Shown here: piece by piece, positions 58,480-64,000 of the stretch
How positions within the stretch are numbered: position 1 is the first letter of the stretch
Layout of the letters: every line of letters starts with the position of its first letter
Origin: Budorcas taxicolor
Lineage: Eukaryota > Chordata > Mammalia > Artiodactyla > Bovidae
Length of the DNA stretch: 64,000 bases
Direction: 5' to 3'
Assembly (NCBI RefSeq): GCF_023091745.1
Contig: NC_068930.1
Coordinates: 7,648,262-7,712,261 of the forward strand
Translations under genes and position numbers: made by a program
The notes under the pieces: generated by a model
Told to the model about the DNA's origin: nothing
What the model saw: only the letters and a program-made list of their open reading frames with translations
The model's database searches: none

Positions 58480-60352
58480 GAGTGGCAGTGCATACATGCT
58501 GCACGTGTTTCCATCGGCCCGGCTAGCCCGTGTTTTTTGTTTGGTGCGTTTAAGCCATTAACATTTAAGGTAATGATTGATATGTATGCTCCTGTTACCT
58601 GCTTCTCAGTCGTTTGGGGTTTATTTTCTGTAGATCTTTTCCTTCTGCTATGCTTCCTGCCTGGAGAAGTTCCTTTAGCATTTGTTGTAAAGCTGGTTTG
58701 ATGATGCTGAGTTCTTTTAACTTTTGCTTGTCTGGAAAGCTTTGATTTCTCCATCAAATCTGAAGGAGAGGCTTGCTGGGTAGAGTATTCTTGGTTGTAA
58801 GTTCTCCTCTTTCATCATTTTAAATACGTCATGCCATTCCCGTCTGGCCTGTAGAGTTTTCTGTTGAGAATGAGCCGATAGCCGGATGCAAGTTCCCTTG
58901 TATGTTACTTGTCATTTTCCCCTTGTTGCTTTTAATATTTTATCTGTCTTTAATTTTTGTCAGTTTCATTACTATGTGTCTTGGTGTGTTCCTCCTTGGG
59001 TTTATCCTGCCTGAGGGTCCCTGTACTTCCTGGACTTGGTTGACAATTTCCTTTCCCAAGTTTGGGAAGTTTTCATCTGTTATCTCTTCAAGTATTTTCT
59101 CAGGTCCTCTCTGTCTCTTTTCTCCTTCTTGGACCCCTATAATGTGCATATTGGTGTGTTTAGGCCTCTTAGGCTGTCTTCATTTTTTTTTCTTTCTTTT
59201 TCCAATATTCTGTTCTGTGGCAGTGCTTCCCACCATTCTGTCTTCCAGGTCACTTATCTGTTCTTCTGCCTCAGTTATCCTGCTGTGGATTCCATCTCTG
59301 TTTGTCCTCTAGTTCTTACAGGTCTTTGGTACACGTTCCTTGCATCTTTCCCTTTGTTTTCCCGAGATCCTGGATTACCTTGACTATCATTATTCTAAAT
59401 TCATTTTCTGGAAGGTTGACGGTCTCTACTTCATTTAGTTGTTTTTTTGGTGTTTTATCTTGTCGTCTGGGACAAGGTAGCTTCATCTGGGACGTGACTT
59501 TCTGCTTTTTCATCCTGATTAACTTTCTCTAATGTGGTTTTATTCTAGCTGTGGAACTGTGGTTCTTCTTGCTTCTTCTGTCTGTCCTCTGATTGAGGAG
59601 GCTATGAGGCTTATATAAGCTTCCTGATGGGAGGGACTGGCAGTGGGAAAAACTGGGTCTTGCTCTGCAAAGCTTTAATCCAATTATCTGCTGATGGGTG
59701 GGGTTGGCTTGAGGCAGCCCAGCCCTGGGATCTGAGGGGTTGATGGTAGGTTAATGGCGACCTCAGAGAGGGCTTACGCAGTGGGGGGCCTTCCAGGGTT
59801 GCTGCCGCCAGTGCCCCGTCCCTGTGGGGAGCCCTGCTGACCCTCGCCTCCGCAGGAGACCCTCCAGCACCAGCAAGTAGGTCTGCTTCAGCCTCCGGGG
59901 GGATCACTGCTCCTCTCCTCTGGGGCGTGATGTGTGCGGTGTTCTCTGTGCTCCCCAGGACTGGAGTCTGTTTCCCCAGTCCTGTGGAAGTCCTGTAGTC
60001 AAGTCCCGCTGGCCATCAAGGTCAGGTTCCCTGGGGATTCCCAGTGCCTTTATCGGACCCGCAGGCTGGGAAGCCTCACGTGGGGCTCAGAACCTTCGTA
60101 AGAGTGGGAGGGCTGCGTTGGTGTTGCTGCCCCCAGTTTGTGGGTCGCCCCCCGGCAGCTGCAGGCTGTGACTGCATCGTGGCGGTGCCTCTGCTGCCGT
60201 CTCGTGGGGGCTGCTTCTCGGTCTTTGGACGTGGGCCTCTTTTTCTGGTGTGTTCCTGCGTCCTCCTGTCAGTGGCTGTTCAGCAGCTCCTTGTGGTTTC
60301 GGTGCTCTCACAGGAGATGAGCCCGCGTCCTGCTCCATCGTCTTGAACCAGA
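58480..60352 (-). mobile_element. 5' half of a cetartiodactyl L1 (antisense)
   Basis: Read on the minus strand: 5' start at about 60352 (tggttcaagacgatgg), GC-rich 5'UTR to 59514, ORF1 from 59513, and the beginning of ORF2 near 58600 (ISIITLNVNGLNAP, the endonuclease start). The element stops near 58480, so the 3' three quarters are absent. This is the reverse of the usual 5' truncation. Confidence 0.85.
58640..59513 (-). pseudogene. L1 ORF1p pseudogene
   Basis: ORF1p is the RNA-binding trimeric chaperone of L1. The N-terminus MKKQK and KQLNEVETVNLPENEFRI is open at 59316-59513. The central RNA-binding part is open at 58940-59149 (IIGVQEGEKRQRGPE, then ENFPNLGKEI, TPRHIVMKLTKIKDR). The C-terminus is recognisable near 58690-58830. 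Stops and frameshifts separate these blocks, so no full ORF1p can be made. Length of about 870 bases is slightly short for the family. Confidence 0.8.
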
Positions 60353-61249
60353 GCCCTTAGATCCATCTTCATACAGGCTTTTGTAGTTTTAGTTACCTGA
60401 GTCTAGGTAATACCTGATTGTGTCACATAGCAACGTAGCCCTCCTCTTAGGATCCTATTGATAAATTTACCAAAACAGTATTTGTTTTGATAGTATGTTC
60501 TCTTGAAGATCTGCTTTCTCTCGGTGGGTGTGACTTTGAATCAAATTTTCAATTTTGTTTCTTTCCTGGTAAATTGGGTCTTAACCATTTCTGTATTCCT
60601 CTTAGAGGCCTAACATATTAGGCACTTTATGTGTTTGATAAATTAGTGTTTATAGGTAATATGATAAAGTTACCTTGAGATTTTTTTTTAAAATGATCTG
60701 TTAAAATTGAAATAAAATATTATGTAAAGTATTAGACTATATAGCTATTAGCCAGCCAGCAAAGTGAATTGTGTTGTAAAAACCAGAATGAATAATTTCT
60801 AAAATACCATTATTACTTGGCAAAGTCGAGAAGTACTTGGTGATACTAATTCTTCCCATTCTGAAGTTCTATATGGGTGTAACTCTTTCCTCTTCTTTTA
60901 GCCAAAGTTTTTTGTTTGTTTGTTTGTTTCAAGAAATGAGGTGTTGAAGAAAGCCTTTCTCATTTTAGGTAGTGAGTTTTCTGTTTTTGGCTGACTGTGC
61001 TCTGTTAATATAGAAAATATTTATCGTGAGTGGGCTTTTTTCCTGACTAGACAAGATGTGTTTCAGACATCCCACTAAAATTTCCCCGCATTGTTTTATT
61101 TCTTTGCTGTTGGTTTTTTTTTCTTTCGTCTGGTCTTATTTCTTTTAAATAAAATTCTAGTTTTAGAACCAAGCTTCTCCAAAAGGGTTCCCAAGTGTGT
61201 GCTGCTAGGTTGGGGGAAAATGAGTAGCCGGAGGATAACCATGGAAGCT

Positions 61250-61330
61250 TGGGCTCCCCTGGTGGCTCAGAGCTGAAGAGTCTGCCTGCCAGTGCCGGAG
61301 ATGTAGGTTTGTCCCTGGGTCAGGAAGGAG
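61250..61330 (+). mobile_element. Bov-tA SINE, 5' part only
   Basis: Only the tRNA-derived head is present (gggctcccctggtggctcag ... gtccctgggtcaggaag). Confidence 0.8.
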
Positions 61331-61449
61331 TTTTAAGATTGAAAGTGGGAAAAGAAATTTAATATTTATTGGAGGACTGCTTTAGACTATGCCCTCCAAA
61401 TTGCAAGAGAACTCATCTATTCTTCTCCGCCATTAAGGTACTTCTGTGT

Positions 61450-61535
61450 GCAAAAAAAAAAGAAAAAATAAATGCATTTATGCCAGTACAGCAACTAAGA
61501 CCCAGAACAGCAAAAAAATAAATAAATAAAACTAC
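61450..61535 (+). repeat. A-rich simple sequence
   Basis: Runs of A and (AAATA)n flank a short unique core (ttatgccagtacagcaac). Could be the tail of a lost SINE; not resolved. Confidence 0.5.
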
Positions 61536-61884
61536 TTTTTTTTTAATGCATTTGTTTTCTCACAGGCTAGATCGTCTCTTTTACCCTGTTCTTTTCTGTA
61601 ACAAATTTATTGATGTTGTGTAATGCTCCTCTCTTTTCTGACTTCCCTAGTTTACTTATATAACACCATATTCTTTCAGTGAATGATAATTTGTTATCTG
61701 TTCATTTATTTTCTAAAGTGTTACTTGTATGAAATGAATGTATATAAATCTGCTCTGAGCCACTTGCACAGGAAACAGGTCTCAGTTGTGACCATAGCAC
61801 TTAGCATTCTGCGGTCTTCAGAGCCCCGTGAACCCCTAAGCCAGCTGCTCCTCCCTGTCCTGCACCCTGTCTCAGAGGCTTAGC

Positions 61885-61945
61885 TGCTCCACTAAGTTGT
61901 GTGCAGCTCTTGGCGACCCCACGGGCTGCACGGTCCCCTGCCCTT
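61885..61945 (-). mobile_element. Bov-A fragment (antisense)
   Basis: Diverged piece: ctaagttgtgtgcagctctt, ggcgaccccacgggctgca. Confidence 0.6.
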
Positions 61946-62262
61946 CGCTATCTGTCGGACTTCCTCAGTGGATCATTATGACTCTTTAAAAACAAACACG
62001 TGGGAATTGGTTCTTCTGCTGCTTTGTCTAACCTCACACCTGGCACAAGAGCCGGATCTGCCCTTATGGCCTCAGTCCATTTCCTAGACCCTACCTGTTT
62101 GCTCAGACTGCCCCGGTAGGGAGAGAAAGGAATGTAGGCTTGTGTTTGGGTTTGAAATTAAACTTCACATTGGGTCATACACTGTGTAATATTCATCAAA
62201 AATCAAAGACCCTTAGTTAGTTTAAGGATGGAATGTTTCCTTACCTATATGCACTTGAAATA

Positions 62263-63430
62263 TTAGGTTGGTGCAAACATAATTGCAGTTTGGGACTGTG
62301 AATTTTCAGTCATTATAACTAGGCTCAAACACATCTTTATTAATCTACATAGAAACCATTGCAATCAACACACTTTAGCCAACAAGAAGTACGTTTATTT
62401 GGTAGTGTAAAAATCGGTGCATTGGGATTCTGCAAACTCTTGGAAAGCACTTTCTGCTTCCTTCTGATCTTGGAAGTGTTTTCCCTGCAAAAAAATTGCT
62501 GAGATGCTTGAAGGAAGTGGTAGTCAGTTGGTGAGAAGTCAGATGAATATGGTGGATGAGGCAAAACTTTGTAACCCAATTCGTTCAACTTTTGAAGCAT
62601 TGATTGTGTGACATACATTTGGACGTTGTTGTGGAGAACAGTTTAGCCCTTCTGTTGACCAATACTTGGTGCAGGCATTGCAGTGTTCAGTGCATCTCAT
62701 CAGCTTGCTGAGCGTACTTCTCAGATGTAATGGCTTCACCAGGATTCAGAAAGCAGACCACCAGACAGTGCCCATGACCTTTTTTTTGGTGCTAGCTTGG
62801 CTTTGAAAAGTGCTTTGAGCTGCTTCTCGTTCCAGACATTGAACTGGTCATCACTGGTTGTCATATAAAATCTACTTTTCATCACATGTCACAGTCCAAT
62901 TGAGAAACGGTTCATTGGTGGTTCACAGAATAAGAGAAGACAACACTTCAAAATGACCAGTTTTAAAATACTCAGTCAGTTCACCCAGCTTTCTTCACCT
63001 TTCCTGTTTGCTGCTAATGCTGAGTGACTGTGGAACTGTTAACGCTGAGTTCTTCGGCAGCTTCTCGTGTAGTTGTAAGAGGAACAGCGTCAATGACTGC
63101 CCTCAGTCGTTGTCAGCTTCTGATGGCTGGCCACTGCATTCTTCATCTTCAAGGCTCTCGTCTCCTTTGCAAGACTTCTTGAACCTCCACTGCTTTACAA
63201 CTCATTTTGAACTTGAATAAGAAAATTGATTGAATTTGGGTTTTGTCTGACATCATTTCCCTAGTCTAAAATAAATAATAAACAATAAGTCATTAACAAA
63301 AAAAATGCAAAGCAAAGAAATGTGCATCAAAATGACGTGTAACATAACCACATTTATTTAAGAATGTTTTCAAGTATCAAATGGCAAATTTCAAAAATCC
63401 AAAACTGCAATTACTTTTGCACCAACCTGA
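62263..63430 (-). mobile_element. Hsmar1-type mariner transposon, near full length, inactive
   Basis: 1168 bases. The left terminus TTAGGTTGGTGCAAA pairs with the right terminus, whose reverse complement is TCAGGTTGGTGCAAA. A TA dinucleotide sits on both sides (62261-62262 and 63431-63432), the mariner target duplication. Transposase remnants on the minus strand include a helix-turn-helix start near 63215 (FKMSCKAVE), a TCDEK block near 62890 holding the first catalytic Asp, and LQKLNELGYKVLPHPPYSSD with KCVDCNGFY at the C-terminus. The residue after TCDEK is a stop. About 25 residues after the N-terminal block appear deleted, and there are several frameshifts. It is dead but structurally complete at its ends. 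Confidence 0.93.
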
Positions 63431-63806
63431 TAGAAATCAGTACCATACCGACAGCATGGGAGATAGAGCAGATTGTTAAATCATCTTCAAAATTAACGTT
63501 TTCCACTTTGAGCAGTTTAAGAGTGTATGGGTTTGTGTGTCCCAGAGTCAGAATGGCTAGTGCAGATAGTCGTCAGTTGAAAGGTCAAATTCATAAGAGT
63601 TTTATAATACCATTTAGGTCTTCGTTATGTGTCTTTCAGCAAGTGGCTGTAAAGATCTGGTAGAGCTGTATATTTTCTTTGATTATCAGAAAGCTTTATA
63701 GAACATATACAGATTAATGACTACTTTTTTTATGTTAAGGGGACTACAATGACTTAAGCTTTTTCCTGACTGATGAGTATACTGGTTCTAGTAGTACACA
63801 CTAAGT

Positions 63807-63833
63807 CCCCCCCCCACCCCCCGCCACCCCGCC
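63807..63833 (-). repeat. C-rich tract, possible G-quadruplex on minus strand
   Basis: C9-A-C6-G-CC-A-C4-G-CC. The minus strand has enough G runs for a quadruplex, and the plus strand for an i-motif. No flanking repeat explains it. Confidence 0.55.
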
Positions 63834-64000
63834 ATGAATCATCCGTGTGCATGGTGGTAATTTAATAACTAGGAGGCACTGTAAATTATTGGGTATAATA
63901 AATTGATGTCATGCCCACAGCACAGCAGGCAAAAAGGATGAATTAGAGACAAGAATAGTAACAAGTTTTTGTCCAGGAAACCTCAAAGAATATAATGAGG

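Larger units (their letters stand above)
24047..64000 (+). other. CHSY1: CHSY1 intron 2 (3' end not reached)
   Basis: Phase-0 intron with donor GTAAGA. No long open frame resembling the ~530-residue exon 3 occurs before the window ends, so at least 40 kb is intron. Most is repeats, listed separately. Stretches with nothing recognised are 24047-25404, 25631-26132, 26349-26986, 27641-28158, 28606-29173, 29616-30149, 37107-37460, 37882-38885, 44433-45154, 45936-46769, 48127-49539, 52901-53525, 53941-55529, 56411-56902, 57332-57649, 60353-61249, 61331-61884, 61946-62260 and 63433-64000. Confidence 0.93.

Noticed and set aside
11486..61330. tRNA-like heads in many Bov-tA and CHR copies
   Set aside because: They are tRNA-derived SINE promoters inside transposon bodies, not functional tRNA genes.

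Overview
The window is mammalian nuclear DNA from a ruminant, very probably a bovid such as cattle, buffalo, sheep or goat. The diagnosis rests on the interspersed repeats. BovB (RTE) retrotransposons, Bov-tA/Bov-A2 SINEs, CHR-type SINEs and cetartiodactyl L1 copies recur throughout, on top of older mammal-wide MIR, L2, L1M, MLT1, MER5A and Tigger1 relics. No bacterial-style genes, operons or CRISPR arrays are present.

Only one protein-coding gene is visible: the 5' part of CHSY1 (chondroitin sulfate synthase 1), on the + strand. Bases 1 to about 7090 are upstream intergenic DNA. A CpG island of about 1.4 kb (7090-8480) holds the TATA-less promoter, a perfect nine-copy 14-bp GC-box minisatellite, a CCAAT box, a CRE-like site and several upstream ORFs. 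Coding exon 1 is 7961-8283 and coding exon 2 is 23551-24046. Together they encode residues 1-273: the type II membrane anchor, the stem, and the start of the glucuronyltransferase domain with its DDD motif. The large third exon, expected to hold the remaining two thirds of the protein, is not in the window, so 24047-64000 is all intron 2.

Intron 1 (15.3 kb) is moderately repeat-rich: L2, SINEs, MIRs, a BovB copy with an intact YADD box, and a Tigger1 end. Intron 2 is dominated by repeats in nested layers. At 30150-36972 an old antisense L1M was invaded by a composite in which a cetartiodactyl L1 5'UTR is joined to a nearly complete antisense BovB. It was also invaded by an L1 3' end and by a sense BovB. 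At 39085-44432 lies an antisense L1 with its 5' end, interrupted by a Bov-A2 and a BovB. At 58480-60352 is the 5' half of another antisense L1 (5'UTR, ORF1, start of ORF2). At 62263-63430 is a nearly full-length but dead Hsmar1-type mariner with matching terminal repeats and TA target duplications.

The most unusual points are the promoter minisatellite, the L1-5'UTR::BovB junction, large inverted BovB pairs in one intron, and a local duplication carrying its own TG microsatellite at 57143-57331. Repeat family names come from recognition by eye, not a RepeatMasker run, so boundaries are approximate unless target-site duplications are quoted.
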